Assembly (NCBI GenBank): GCA_022730285.1
Contig: DZCQ01000008.1
Location: 41,770 to 64,836, forward strand
DNA from: Flavobacterium psychrophilum
GTDB taxonomy: Bacteria > Bacteroidota > Bacteroidia > Flavobacteriales > Flavobacteriaceae
Length of the DNA: 23,067 bases
Direction: 5' to 3'
Program-made: the position numbers and the translations under genes
The notes under the pieces: model-generated
Database searches by the model: none
Told to the model about the DNA's origin: nothing
Seen by the model: the letters and a program-made list of their open reading frames with translations, nothing else
In this document: positions 23,046 through 23,067 of the stretch, piece after piece
Position numbering within the stretch: position 1 is the first letter of the stretch
Layout of the letters: each line of letters opens with the position of its first letter

Positions 23046-23067
23046 ATGAAATTCACGGCTCAGCAAA
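23046..23067 (+). CDS. lpxD: LpxD (UDP-3-O-acylglucosamine N-acyltransferase), N-terminal fragment
   Basis: Only seven codons are inside the window: MKFTAQQ. This is the usual opening of flavobacterial LpxD, the lipid A acyltransferase, and an lpxD commonly follows an HD phosphohydrolase gene in this group. The gene is cut by the right edge, so nothing more can be seen. The assignment rests on the short sequence and on recalled gene order. Confidence 0.6.

Noticed and set aside
1..23067. Mobile element, CRISPR array, phage defence island, tRNA or rRNA
   Set aside because: No transposase, integrase, spaced repeats, defence domains or cloverleaf sequences were seen on either strand.

Overview
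This AT-rich window encodes ordinary chromosomal genes of a bacterium in the phylum Bacteroidota, most likely family Flavobacteriaceae. Evidence: a TonB-dependent receptor paired with a DUF4249 lipoprotein, DUF3822 overlapping rsmD, a zinc-independent L31, a GlmU-family protein, DUF4252, TAnnTTTG -7 promoter elements before many genes, and no Shine-Dalgarno sequences. I see no insertion sequence, prophage, CRISPR array, tRNA or rRNA.

Layout. 80-3283 (minus): outer-membrane TonB-dependent receptor plus DUF4249 lipoprotein, an uptake pair of unknown substrate. 3380-4798 (minus): RecD-like DNA helicase, divergent from 4914-6313 (plus): DUF3822 and rsmD, overlapping by 10 nt. 6454-10399 (plus): gyrA, then a secreted TPR protein closed by a strong terminator. 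10501-12097 (plus): nhaA overlapping an ICMT-like membrane methyltransferase. 12120-15062 (minus): a BtuF-BtuC-BtuD-type ABC importer. 15175-15282 (plus): a 35-residue membrane mini-protein not previously called. 15311-15530: a cobalamin riboswitch controlling 15531-18446 (plus), a BtuB-like TonB receptor and a BtuG-like beta-propeller lipoprotein, ended by a terminator. 18646-19432 (plus): a small membrane protein and a DUF4252 protein, convergent with a lysine-rich LTxxQ protein (19483-19914, minus). 20160-20411: ribosomal protein L31 type B. 20523-22947: GlmU-family protein and HD phosphohydrolase. At the right edge, the first codons of lpxD.

The most coherent system is at 12120-18446. It encodes a complete vitamin B12 route across both membranes: surface capture (BtuG-like), outer-membrane transport (BtuB-like), periplasmic binding (BtuF-like) and inner-membrane ABC import (BtuCD-like). 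The riboswitch sits only in front of the outer-membrane pair. Its downstream hairpin, with a CGGG loop, can kiss the CCCG of aptamer loop L5 just before the btuB start codon, which suggests translational control. The mini-protein lies between the divergent arms and is the least described component. No intergenic stretch exceeds about 300 bases without an assigned feature.
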